Assembly (NCBI RefSeq): GCF_016405985.1
Contig: NZ_JAEFCF010000026.1
Coordinates: 1 to 64,000, forward strand
Reading direction: 5' to 3'
Source of the DNA: Paracoccus sp. IB05
GTDB taxonomy: Bacteria; Pseudomonadota; Alphaproteobacteria; Rhodobacterales; Rhodobacteraceae
DNA length: 64,000 bases
Of this stretch, positions 37,377 through 45,889 are shown in pieces. Below the pieces are notes generated by a model. The model ran no database searches. It had not been told where the DNA came from and was given only the letters and a program-made list of their open reading frames with translations. Within the stretch, counting starts at the first letter, position 1. Each line of letters starts with the position of its first letter. Made by a program: the position numbers and the translations under genes.

Positions 37377-37699
37377 GACTGCCCTCTTTTTGCTTTTCAA
37401 CCGTACTAGCACGAAAAGAGAACATCCGCCAATCGCGTTCTTTCTGCCTGGAATTCCCGCGCAGAGATCCGGTTTCGGGGCTGAAAGCGACACCCGGCGC
37501 CATGCCGCCGACAGGATGCTGCACGTGCAGCATAAGGCCGGGGTGAATCATGGCAAATTTGTGGCCTGAGGCATGCAAGAACTGCATTGCAGGCTTGCTG
37601 GCGCATGGCTTGCTTTGCACCTGCAGCACGTTTATCTGGCTACACGAGGCGCAAGACGCCCGCAAAACAGTCAGTTTAAAAAGATAAGGAAACAGTCCC
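37377..37699. other. intergenic region between ruvC and the DUF1127 gene
   Basis: About 320 bp separate divergent starts. It holds an 18-bp perfect palindrome (37516-37533) and several TGCA-rich half-matches between 37570 and 37635, but no supported gene. Confidence 0.6.
37516..37533. promoter_or_regulatory. perfect 18-bp palindrome
   Basis: ATGCTGCACGTGCAGCAT is fully self-complementary with no spacer. A related half (CTGCAGCACG) recurs near 37623-37632. A dimeric regulator site for either divergent gene is likely but unproven. Confidence 0.5.
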
Positions 37700-37903
37700 A
37701 TGGCCGCCATCGAAACGAGCCGCCCTGCGCCGTTCGGCGCCATCACGACGTATCGCGCCGTTAACGGCTTTGGTGGCATTTTTGCTGCCTTCAAAGCCTG
37801 GAACGACGCACGCGTCACCCGGAAGGCCCTGTCGAAGCTCTCGGATCGCGAGCTTGACGATATCGGCCTGTGCCGCGGTGACATCGAGATGCTGGGTCGC
37901 TGA
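37700..37903 (+). CDS. DUF1127 family small protein
   Basis: The 67-residue basic protein ends with the DUF1127/YjiS-like motif (ALSKLSDRELDDIGLCRGDI). Such proteins are abundant and stress-induced in alphaproteobacteria; the Rhodobacter sphaeroides member CcaF1 binds RNA and its transcript carries regulatory small RNAs. AAGGAAA precedes the ATG. A strong terminator follows at 37951. Family assignment is firm; an RNA role is inferred from the relative. Confidence 0.85.
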   Translation: MAAIETSRPAPFGAITTYRAVNGFGGIFAAFKAWNDARVTRKALSKLSDRELDDIGLCRGDIEMLGR

Positions 37904-37950
37904 GGTCACTCCTCAGTCTCCCTGACCGAACGGGTCACAGGACAAGTAAG

Positions 37951-37995
37951 GGACCGTCTCGCGACAGAAGTCGCAGGCGGTCCTTCTGCTTTTCA
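37951..37995 (+). terminator. intrinsic terminator of the DUF1127 gene
   Basis: GGACCG and CGGTCC enclose a second stem (TCGCGAC with GTCGCAG) and a short AGAA loop, followed by TTCTGCTTTT. This is a clear rho-independent terminator about 50 bp after the stop. The remaining bases up to 38207 hold no gene I can support. Confidence 0.85.
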
Positions 37996-38207
37996 GGGTA
38001 ATGATTATATCAGGGTGTTGGTTTTCTGTCGCCACGCCAGTCTGATGCCAGCCCCTTGCGCCCGTCCCGGATGCGCCTGCCTGCACCCCGAATGGGAAAA
38101 CCGCCACGCGGCATCGGCCGGGGCGGTCTCGCGCAAAACAGTATACGGAAGATCAGACGACAGCGACCAGCCGGTGCGGAACCTGGGCGCGCAGCCTTGA
38201 GGCCTGG

Positions 38208-38567
38208 TTACTGGCGCTGTGCCGGGAAGACTTCGCCCAGGAAAGAGGCCACCAGCTTTGTCACCGGATCGGCGGACATGATTTTCGCTGCGATCGGGTC
38301 GAAATCGCTGCCGGTCGCCAGACCTGCCACGCGCTGCTCATAAACCTCGTCGCCAACGTAAAAATAGATGGCGCCCTTCATGATCCAACCGATCATGAGC
38401 AGGACCAGAACAACACGGATCGTCTTGCCAAATGTACGCTCACGCCGCCAGCTCGAGGACCGGCCCATAGTGCCCTGGGCCTCGAAACCATAGCCCTTGC
38501 GATGGGCCTTTTCGATCCGGCGCAGACGCCCGGAGAAAGTTTTGTAATTCGGGTCAGCCAAAGTCAT
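38208..38567 (-). CDS. conserved hypothetical protein with one membrane segment
   Basis: The 119-residue protein has a basic N-terminus (RLRRIEKAHRKGYGFEA, SSSWRRERTFGK), one hydrophobic segment at about residues 50-68 (IRVVLVLLMIGWIMKGAIYF) and a short outer domain (EVYEQRVAGLATGSDFDPIA). The charge pattern suggests the N-terminus is cytoplasmic. I do not recognise a functional family. It is downstream of prmA on the same strand but separated by an AT-rich gap. Confidence 0.65.
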   Translation of the reverse strand: MTLADPNYKTFSGRLRRIEKAHRKGYGFEAQGTMGRSSSWRRERTFGKTIRVVLVLLMIGWIMKGAIYFYVGDEVYEQRVAGLATGSDFDPIAAKIMSADPVTKLVASFLGEVFPAQRQ

Positions 38568-38687
38568 GACCAGCTACTCCCATGGCCCCCGCCATAAGGA
38601 ATTCATGCGGTTTAAATATGGCGGAATTGGGGAAATTGCCCCGAACACCTTCAAATCATTGCAATTTTTATTTGCATTTTCAGGTGT

Positions 38688-39560
38688 TTACACACGCTCC
38701 ATGATCAATGCCGACCATTCACCCAGATCGTTTCTGTCTTGCAAACGAAACTGCGAAGCCACGTAACTTTCAACGATGCTTTCCGCCTGAACGACCAGCA
38801 GGCCGGAAAGAATCACCTTCGATCCCGGCTTTGTCATTTTCGACATGATCGGTGCCAGTTCGACCAGCGGCCCTTTCAGGATATTGGCAAAGACCAGATC
38901 CCAGGGCGCCTCGTCGCGCAGCCTGCGGTGATCGAACCCGGCGGCCTCGACGCAGTCGATGCGGCCCTCCAGATCATTGATCGCCACATTGGCTTTGGCG
39001 ACATCCACCGCCACCGGGTCGATATCCGAGGCAATCACCAGCGCATCGGGCAGCATTTTCGCCGCCGCCATCGCCAGCACCGCCGTGCCCGCGCCGATAT
39101 CGGCGACTTTGGCGGGGCGGTAGCCCTCTTCGTAAAGCTTGTCGAATGCCAGAAGGCAGCCCAGCGTGGTGCCGTGATGGCCGGTGCCAAAGGCCATGGT
39201 CGCCTCGATCTGCAAGGCAACGCGGCCCTCGGGCACTTTATCGGCATCGTGGCTGCCAAACACGAAGAAGCGCCCGGCATCGACCGGATGCAGCTCGCGC
39301 TGCACTTTCGCGACCCAGTCGACCTCGGGAAGCTCAGAAATCAGGAAGCTTTTCGCGCCATAGGCGGCGGCGAGGATATCCAGCACGATGTCATCGGGCA
39401 CCTCGGTATAATAGGCGCCAACCTCCCAGAGGCCGGACCCGTCCTCGACCTCGAAAACGCCGACGCCATAGGGCTCGGGCTCCTGGTCCTCGATCGCCTC
39501 GCCAAGCGCGCGGGCGGCCTCTTCGCCGGTAAGCGTCGTCAGAGCGGACCAGGTTGGCAT
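38688..39560 (-). CDS. prmA: ribosomal protein L11 methyltransferase
   Basis: The 290-residue methyltransferase has the SAM-binding motif VADIGAGTAVLAMAAAKM, ASDIDPVAVDVAKANVAIND and the active segment DLVFANILKGPLVELAP, where NPP-like NILxGPL is typical of PrmA. TMAFGTGHHGTT is the diagnostic PrmA loop. It trimethylates L11. It is divergent from cdd and stands alone. Confidence 0.95.
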   Translation of the reverse strand: MPTWSALTTLTGEEAARALGEAIEDQEPEPYGVGVFEVEDGSGLWEVGAYYTEVPDDIVLDILAAAYGAKSFLISELPEVDWVAKVQRELHPVDAGRFFVFGSHDADKVPEGRVALQIEATMAFGTGHHGTTLGCLLAFDKLYEEGYRPAKVADIGAGTAVLAMAAAKMLPDALVIASDIDPVAVDVAKANVAINDLEGRIDCVEAAGFDHRRLRDEAPWDLVFANILKGPLVELAPIMSKMTKPGSKVILSGLLVVQAESIVESYVASQFRLQDRNDLGEWSALIMERV

Positions 39561-39723
39561 GGTGTTTTCTCCGGATCTGGGGTTGATCTGGTCCTAGACC
39601 CCGCCCCCGTCAGGGTCAACCTGCCATGGTCAGGCTGTGCCGCCCTCAACACCCGTCCGATCAGCCCGCTTGCGGCGCAGGCGCCTTCGCGCCAGAGTTG
39701 GCCGGCATATCCCGGAGTAACCG

Positions 39724-40143
39724 ATGCCGAATGAGAGCCTGCGCGCGCCCGCAACCCGCATCCGCGATCATGCCTATGCGCCCTATTCGGGCTTTAAGGT
39801 CGGGGTGGCGCTGCGCACGACCAGCGGCGCGGTCTTTACCGGCGTCAATGTCGAGAACATCGCCTATCCCGAAGGCACCTGCGCCGAGGCCGGCGCCATC
39901 GCCGCCATGTGTGCCGCCGGAGAACGCCGGATCGCCGGCCTCCTGGTCATCGCCGACAGCCCCGAACCGGTGCCCTGTTGCGGTGGCTGCCGTCAGAAAA
40001 TCGCGGAATTCGCTGCCCCAGATGTGGTGGTGACACTCGCCACCACCGAGGGCAAGACCCTGAACATGACCGTGGCCGAGCTGTTGCCCGGCGCTTTCGG
40101 CGCGGCACATATGGCCCGCGCCGAAAGCGGCGGGGCCGCCTGA
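39724..40143 (+). CDS. cdd: cytidine deaminase
   Basis: The 139-residue enzyme is the small homotetrameric type, with zinc ligands in EGTCAEAGAI and PVPCCGGCRQKIAEF, and APYSGFKVGVALRT near the start. It converts cytidine or deoxycytidine to uridine or deoxyuridine. It opens the nucleoside salvage run, with deoA following after one base. Confidence 0.94.
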   Translation: MPNESLRAPATRIRDHAYAPYSGFKVGVALRTTSGAVFTGVNVENIAYPEGTCAEAGAIAAMCAAGERRIAGLLVIADSPEPVPCCGGCRQKIAEFAAPDVVVTLATTEGKTLNMTVAELLPGAFGAAHMARAESGGAA

Positions 40144-40144
40144 T

Positions 40145-41500
40145 ATGGAGCCCGCCCGCGTCATTGCGACCCTCCGCGACGGCAATACCCCCGATGAGGA
40201 AGACCTGCGCGGCTTCGCGCTCGGGCTTGCCAGCGGCGCGGTCTCGGACGCCCAGGCGGGGGCTTTCGCAATGGCGGTGCTTTTGCGCGGTCTGTCGGAT
40301 GAAGGGCGCGTCGCGCTGACGGAAGGCATGCGTGACAGCGGGCGCCGGCTGCGCTGGTCGCTGCCCGGCCCGGTGGTGGACAAGCATTCGACCGGCGGCA
40401 TCGGCGATTGCATTTCGCTTTTGCTGGCGCCGGCGCTGGCCGCCTGTGACGCCTGGGTTCCGATGGTCTCGGGGCGCGGACTGGGGTTTACCGGCGGCAC
40501 GCTTGATAAGCTCGAGGCGATCCCGGGGCTGCGCACCGCGCTTCCCGAGGCCGAGATGCAGCTTCAGGTCTCGCGGATCGGCTGCGCGATCGTGGCGGCG
40601 GGCGAGGCGCTGGCCCCGGCGGACCGGAGGCTTTACGCGATCCGCGATGTCACCGGCACGGTCGAAAGCATCGACCTGATCACCGCCTCGATCCTGTCGA
40701 AAAAGCTCGCGGCCGGGGTGGGGGCGCTGGTGCTTGACGTGAAATGCGGCTCGGGGGCCTTCATGAAGACCCTGGAAGATGCCGAAAGGCTGGCGCGGGC
40801 GCTGGTGAGCGTGGCGCAGGGCGCGGGCTGTCAGGCGCGGGCGCTGATCACCGATATGGATCAGCCGCTTGCGACCGCCGCCGGCAATGCGCTGGAGGTG
40901 ATCGAGGTGATGGAGACGCTGACCGGCACTTCGGTCAATTCCGACCTGCGGCTGTTGACCGGCGATCTGGGCGGCGAGGCGCTGGCGCTGGCGGGGCTGG
41001 CCTCTGATGCACAGGCCGGGGCCGCGAAGATCCTCGCAGCCCTGGATTCCGGCCGGGCGGCAGAGATCTTTGGCCGTATGGTCGCGGCCCAGGGCGGGCC
41101 TTCGGATTTCGTCGAACGCTGGCCTGACCGCCTGCCCTCGGCCCCGGTGGTGATGGAAGTGCTACCGCCCGCCGGCCTGACAGATGGCGGTATCATCACC
41201 GCGATTGACGGCGAAGCGCTTGGCCATGTGGTGGTGGCGCTTGGTGGCGGCAGAACGCGCGAAGGGGCGCGGATCAACCCCTCAGTCGGGCTTTCCGATC
41301 TGGCGGCGCCGGGCGAAGATGTGGCGGATGGCGCGCCGCTGGCCATGGTCCATGCCAGCAGCATCGAAAGCGCCGAGGCCGCCGTGGCCGCAGTGCAGCG
41401 CGCCTACCGGATCTCGGATCCGGCGGGCTTTGCGCAGGATCGCATGGCCGGCGGCTGCACGCCTGGCGACGGGCCGCTTGTGCTGAAAAGGATCGGCTGA
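40145..41500 (+). CDS. deoA: thymidine phosphorylase
   Basis: The 451-residue enzyme splits thymidine or deoxyuridine to base and deoxyribose 1-phosphate. It has the signature VDKHSTGGIGDCISLLLAP (KHSTGGVGDxxS pattern) and GRGLGFTGGTLDKLEAIPG. Stop and deoB start are adjacent (TGAATG), so translation is coupled. Confidence 0.96.
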   Translation: MEPARVIATLRDGNTPDEEDLRGFALGLASGAVSDAQAGAFAMAVLLRGLSDEGRVALTEGMRDSGRRLRWSLPGPVVDKHSTGGIGDCISLLLAPALAACDAWVPMVSGRGLGFTGGTLDKLEAIPGLRTALPEAEMQLQVSRIGCAIVAAGEALAPADRRLYAIRDVTGTVESIDLITASILSKKLAAGVGALVLDVKCGSGAFMKTLEDAERLARALVSVAQGAGCQARALITDMDQPLATAAGNALEVIEVMETLTGTSVNSDLRLLTGDLGGEALALAGLASDAQAGAAKILAALDSGRAAEIFGRMVAAQGGPSDFVERWPDRLPSAPVVMEVLPPAGLTDGGIITAIDGEALGHVVVALGGGRTREGARINPSVGLSDLAAPGEDVADGAPLAMVHASSIESAEAAVAAVQRAYRISDPAGFAQDRMAGGCTPGDGPLVLKRIG

Positions 41501-42697
41501 ATGGCGCGCGCCTTTCTGATCGTGCTGGATTCCGTGGGCTGCGGCGGTGCCCCTGATGCGGCAGCTTTTGGCGATGAAGGCGCGAATACGCTCCTCCATA
41601 TCGCCCGCGCCTGTGCGGCAGGGACAGCGGATCAGGGCCGCAAGGGCCCGCTTTTCCTGCCCAATCTTGACCGGCTGGGCCTTGGCGCGGCAATTCGGCT
41701 GGCCTCGGGCGCGGCGGCGCCAGGGCTCGGGGCCACGCCCGAGGGCCTTTGGGGCGCGGCTGAGGAAGTCTCGAACGGCAAGGACACGCCTTCGGGCCAT
41801 TGGGAGCTCGCGGGCGTGCCGGTGCCCTGGGACTGGACGCTTTTCCCCGATGAGACCGCGGCCTTTCCGCCGGATCTGGTGGCCGAGGTCTGCCGCCTGG
41901 CCGGAACCGAGGGGATCCTGGGGAACTGCCATGCCTCGGGCCTGCCAGTGATCCGGCGCTTTTGCGAGGAGCACAAACGCAGCGGCTGGCCGATCTGCTA
42001 TACCTCGGCCGACAGCGTGTTCCAGATCGCGGCGCATGAGGACTGGTTCGGGCTGGACCGGCTGCTGGCCCTCTGTGCAGCGCTTGCGCCCTCTCTGCAT
42101 GCGCGCCGGGTTGGCCGGGTGATCGCGCGGCCCTTTACCGGAGATTGCGACGCGTTTCACCGCACCGCCAACCGGCGTGATTTTGCGCATCTGCCCCCGG
42201 CCCCGACGCTGCCGGAACATGTGATGGCTGCGGGCGGCAAGGTGCATGGGATCGGCAAGATCGGCGATATTTTCTCGATGCGGGGGATCGGGACGCTCTG
42301 GAAGGGCCAGTCCGATGCCGATCTCTTTGACCATCTGGTCCGGCTGGGAGCCGAGGCCGAAGACGGCGCTCTGGTATTCGCGAATCTCGTTGAATTCGAT
42401 ACGCTTTACGGCCATCCCCGAGATGTGGCGGGCTATGCGCGGGCCCTGGAAAGCTTTGACGCCGCCCTGCCCCGGTTTCTCGACCGGCTTGGACCCGGGG
42501 ATCTGGCGATCTTTACCGCCGATCATGGCAATGACCCGACCTGGCGCGGCACGGAACATACCCGCGAACGGGTGCCGGTGCTGGGCTATGGCGCGGGGCG
42601 GTGCGGGATCGGGCTCCGGGCCTTTGCGGATGTGGGGGCAAGTGTGGCGGCGCATCTGGGGGTGGCATTGCCCGGGCCGGGGCGGTCGTTTTTGTGA
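41501..42697 (+). CDS. deoB: phosphopentomutase
   Basis: The 398-residue enzyme of the alkaline phosphatase superfamily moves the phosphate of (deoxy)ribose 1-phosphate to C5. Metal sites appear in VLDSVGCGGAPDA, GIGKIGDIFSMRGIG and IFTADHGNDPTWRGTEHTRE. It continues the cdd-deoA pathway. A hairpin and a conserved intergenic element lie between its stop and add. Confidence 0.96.
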   Translation: MARAFLIVLDSVGCGGAPDAAAFGDEGANTLLHIARACAAGTADQGRKGPLFLPNLDRLGLGAAIRLASGAAAPGLGATPEGLWGAAEEVSNGKDTPSGHWELAGVPVPWDWTLFPDETAAFPPDLVAEVCRLAGTEGILGNCHASGLPVIRRFCEEHKRSGWPICYTSADSVFQIAAHEDWFGLDRLLALCAALAPSLHARRVGRVIARPFTGDCDAFHRTANRRDFAHLPPAPTLPEHVMAAGGKVHGIGKIGDIFSMRGIGTLWKGQSDADLFDHLVRLGAEAEDGALVFANLVEFDTLYGHPRDVAGYARALESFDAALPRFLDRLGPGDLAIFTADHGNDPTWRGTEHTRERVPVLGYGAGRCGIGLRAFADVGASVAAHLGVALPGPGRSFL

Positions 42698-42708
42698 AAG
42701 GCGTCGGA

Positions 42709-42726
42709 CCGGGGGCCAGCCCCCGG
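42709..42726 (+). other. hairpin between deoB and add
   Basis: CCGGGGGC, two bases, GCCCCCGG, eleven bases after the deoB stop. It may attenuate transcription into add or protect the upstream message. Confidence 0.5.
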
Positions 42727-42732
42727 GCCCCC

Positions 42733-42754
42733 GGGATATTTGAGGACAGAAAAT
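42733..42754 (+). repeat. intergenic element, GGGATATTT / GACAGAAAAT class, copy 6
   Basis: GGGATATTT, three bases, GACAGAAAAT. The final AT overlaps the ATG of add, so the element supplies the add translation initiation region, with GAGGA at its centre as the ribosome binding site. Confidence 0.7.
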
Positions 42755-43739
42755 GAGTGATTTCAGTGCCCTGCCAAAGGTGGAGTTGCATCTGCATCTG
42801 GAAGGGGCGGCGCCTGCCTCATTCATCCGGGGGCTGGCGGCGGAGAAGCGTGAGGATATTTCCGGAATTTTTGCCGCGGATGGCAGCTATGCCTGGCGTG
42901 ATTTCCCGCATTTCCTGACAGTCTGTGAGGCGGCTGCATCGGTTTTGCGCCGGCCCGAGGATTACCACCGGCTGATGCTTGCCGTGGCGGAGCAGAGCGC
43001 GGCTTCGGGGGTGATCTATAGTGAGATTTTCATCTCGCCCGATCTTTGTGGCGGTGGCGATGCGGCGGCATTCGCTGATTACATCGCGGCAATCCGCGAG
43101 GCAGCCGCCGCCGCCGAAGCGGGGTTCGGCGTCACCTTCCGCACCATAGCCACCGCGATCCGCCATTTCGGGCCAGAGCGTGCGAAACGCGCGGCGCTGG
43201 CGGCGGCAGAGGAGGCGGGGGAGTTTCTCACCGGCTTTGGCATGGGGGGCGATGAGACCGTGCTCGACCCCGGTGATTTCGCCTGGGGCTTTGACTGCGC
43301 CCGTGAGGCCGGGCTGTGCCTGAGCGTCCATGCCGGCGAATGGCGCGGCCCGGAGGCGATCCGCGACGCGCTCCGCACGCTGAAACCTGCGCGGATCGGG
43401 CATGGCGTGCGCGCCATCGAAGATCTCGCGCTGGTGGAGGAACTGGCGGAACAGGGCATTGTATTGGAGGTCTGCCCGCTTTCGAATATCGCGTTCGGGC
43501 TTTACCCGGATATGCGCCACCATCCCGTCAGCGAGCTGGACCGGCGCGGCGTCAGGGTGACGATCTCGACCGATGCCCCGCCGTTCTTTCACAGCAGCAT
43601 GGCGCGCGAATATGAAGAATTGCACCGCGCCTTCGACTGGGATGAGGGGCAGTTCCGCAAACTGGGCCTTCAGGCGCTTGACGCCGCTTTCTGTGATGCG
43701 GATACGAAGAAGAGATTAGCCAAAAAGCTGGAGGCCTGA
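42753..43739 (+). CDS. add: adenosine deaminase
   Basis: The 328-residue TIM-barrel enzyme deaminates adenosine to inosine. Zinc ligands are in PKVELHLHLEGA, SVHAGEW, RIGHGVR and STDAPPFF. Its start codon lies inside the intergenic repeat, which also contributes GAGGAC as the ribosome binding site. It is followed by upp after three bases and extends the salvage run to purines. Confidence 0.93.
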   Translation: MSDFSALPKVELHLHLEGAAPASFIRGLAAEKREDISGIFAADGSYAWRDFPHFLTVCEAAASVLRRPEDYHRLMLAVAEQSAASGVIYSEIFISPDLCGGGDAAAFADYIAAIREAAAAAEAGFGVTFRTIATAIRHFGPERAKRAALAAAEEAGEFLTGFGMGGDETVLDPGDFAWGFDCAREAGLCLSVHAGEWRGPEAIRDALRTLKPARIGHGVRAIEDLALVEELAEQGIVLEVCPLSNIAFGLYPDMRHHPVSELDRRGVRVTISTDAPPFFHSSMAREYEELHRAFDWDEGQFRKLGLQALDAAFCDADTKKRLAKKLEA

Positions 43740-43742
43740 ACC

Positions 43743-44390
43743 ATGTCGGATATTCTGACCCCGAACCACCTGACGGTCGTCACCCATCCGCTGGTTCAGC
43801 ACAAGCTTACGATCATGCGCGACAAGGACACTTCGACCGCGAGTTTCCGCAAATTGCTGCGCGAGATCAGCCTCTTGCTGGCCTATGAGGTGACGCGTGG
43901 CCTGCCGATGACGACCCGCCGCATCGAGACGCCGATCGAGCCGATGGATGCCCCGGCGATCGAAGGCAAGAAGCTTGCCCTGATCTCGATTCTGCGCGCA
44001 GGGAACGGGCTGCTTGACGGCATCCTTGAGCTGATTCCCGCCGCCCGCGTCGGCTTTATCGGCATGTATCGCGACCCCGAAACGCTGCAGCCGGTGCAAT
44101 ATTACTGCAAATTGCCGGAACATATGGAAGAGCGCATCTCGATCGTGGTCGATCCGATGCTGGCGACCGGCAATTCCTCGGCGGCGGCGGTGGATCTGCT
44201 GAAACAGTCGGGGGCGAAGAATATCCGCTTCCTGTGCCTGCTGGCCTCGCCCGAGGGAATCGCCAAGATGAAAGAGGCGCATCCCGATGTGCCCATCGTC
44301 ACGGCAGCGGTCGACCGGCAACTTGACGATCACGGCTATATCGTGCCCGGGCTTGGCGATGCCGGGGACCGGATGTTCGGCACGAAATGA
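43743..44390 (+). CDS. upp: uracil phosphoribosyltransferase
   Basis: The 215-residue enzyme joins uracil to PRPP to give UMP. Family segments include [33 protein letters not shown] and [19 protein letters not shown], the PRPP loop. It recycles the uracil released by DeoA and ends the cdd-deoA-deoB-add-upp run. Confidence 0.96.
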   Translation: MSDILTPNHLTVVTHPLVQHKLTIMRDKDTSTASFRKLLREISLLLAYEVTRGLPMTTRRIETPIEPMDAPAIEGKKLALISILRAGNGLLDGILELIPAARVGFIGMYRDPETLQPVQYYCKLPEHMEERISIVVDPMLATGNSSAAAVDLLKQSGAKNIRFLCLLASPEGIAKMKEAHPDVPIVTAAVDRQLDDHGYIVPGLGDAGDRMFGTK

Positions 44391-44554
44391 CCCTGCCGGG
44401 GTAAACAAGGTCGCGGACAGGGGGCCGGGGGCGCAGAAAGGGGCAGAGCTCCGTCGCAATCGGTCGCCGCTCTGACGGGCCATGGCTTTACTCACCCGCA
44501 GAAACCCTTAAAAATCGGCTCAGCTGTCTCTTCCGCTGCCCTGGGAGTACCCCG

Positions 44555-45829
44555 ATGTCTGCCAAGATCCTGCCCGTCGCCGTTCTGGCGGCGGTTTGTT
44601 TCGCTGCACCTGCATTTGCCGATCTGCGCGGCCCGGCGGAACTGCCGCCGGCCGGGTATAAAGGTCAACAATATGTCGACAGCCGCGGCTGCGTCTTTCT
44701 GCGGGCAGGCTATGGCGGGCGCGAGACCTGGGTGCCGCGCGTCGCGCGCGACCGTAAACAGCTTTGCGGCTATGCGCCCTCGGGGCGGCCGACAGAGACC
44801 GCTGAAGCGGCACCGGCAGCAGGTGCACCCGCAGCAGTTCCGGCTGCGAAATCGACCGGGACGTCATTCTCACCCTCCGCCCCCAAACCAGGCGCTCCGC
44901 TGCCGCTGCCCGCGCCGATGCAGAGCGCCTTTGAGTCCGCCGGGAAAAAACCGGCCGCTGCGGCTTCTGCTCCCGCCCCGAAAACGGCTGCGACCAGCTT
45001 TGCCGCTGCCAAAGCTCCCGCCGCCGCACCGCGCATCGTCACCGGGACCGGGCCTGAAGGCTACCGGCTCGCCTGCCCCGGCTCGGTCCCGGTCGCGCAG
45101 AAATTCCGCGTCGAGGGCGGCGGCACCAGGACGCTTTGCACCAAAGGCGATGGTTCGCTTGAGGGCGCAAGCTTTCCCCGCCTTGTTACCGGCGGCACTG
45201 ACAGCTGGGCAGGCACCGCCACGGCGGTGGCGACAGGGCAGACCATCACCGTCGCCCCCCGCAAGGCCGCAACGGCAAGCGCCATTCCGACGCCCCCGCC
45301 GGGCTATAAACGCGCCTGGGAGGATGACCGGCTGAACCCTCGGCGCGGCCAGCAGACCGCGCAAGGCATCGCGGATCAGGAGACGGTCTGGACCAGAACA
45401 ACCCCCGCGGAACTGCATGACGGCATGGGTCGCGAGACCATGGTGAAGGTGCGCCGCAGCGATGGCAGCACGCGGATGGAGCCCGCGATCGTGACCACCG
45501 CAGCCGATGGCGCGCAAAGCATGGTCTTGCTGGCTGCCCCATCCATCTCGAACTCATCGAAATCCACGGTGACGGTGGCAAAACCGGCGGCAGCCCCTGC
45601 GGCCCATGGTCGGGTCTTTGTTCAGGTTGGGACATTCGGCGTCGCCGCCAATGCCGAAGGCACGGCGGGCCGGCTTAAAAGCCTGGGCCTGCCCGTAGCG
45701 CGCTCGACGATCCGGGGCGGGGCGCTCCAGGTGGTCTATGCCGGCCCCTTCGCCAGCGCAGGCGAAGCCCGCGCCGCGCTGTCACAGGTGCGGGGCGCGG
45801 GTTTTGGCGATGCGGTGATCGTGCAGTAA
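44555..45829 (+). CDS. secreted SPOR-domain protein
   Basis: The 424-residue protein has a signal peptide (MSAKILPVAVLAAVCFAAPA), two short cysteine-containing segments (RGCVFLRAGYGGRETWVPRV and YRLACPGSVPVAQKFRV), long Ala/Pro-rich linkers and a C-terminal SPOR domain at about 349-424 (GRVFVQVGTFGVAANAEGTA, ALQVVYAGPF). SPOR domains bind denuded glycan strands of peptidoglycan at division sites. Conserved in Rhodobacterales; exact role unknown. Confidence 0.85.
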   Translation: MSAKILPVAVLAAVCFAAPAFADLRGPAELPPAGYKGQQYVDSRGCVFLRAGYGGRETWVPRVARDRKQLCGYAPSGRPTETAEAAPAAGAPAAVPAAKSTGTSFSPSAPKPGAPLPLPAPMQSAFESAGKKPAAAASAPAPKTAATSFAAAKAPAAAPRIVTGTGPEGYRLACPGSVPVAQKFRVEGGGTRTLCTKGDGSLEGASFPRLVTGGTDSWAGTATAVATGQTITVAPRKAATASAIPTPPPGYKRAWEDDRLNPRRGQQTAQGIADQETVWTRTTPAELHDGMGRETMVKVRRSDGSTRMEPAIVTTAADGAQSMVLLAAPSISNSSKSTVTVAKPAAAPAAHGRVFVQVGTFGVAANAEGTAGRLKSLGLPVARSTIRGGALQVVYAGPFASAGEARAALSQVRGAGFGDAVIVQ

Positions 45830-45889
45830 GGCCGGATCGGACCTGCGGGCCCGCCCCGGCGGTGCCTGCGGGCCGCCCCCTCTGCGGCC

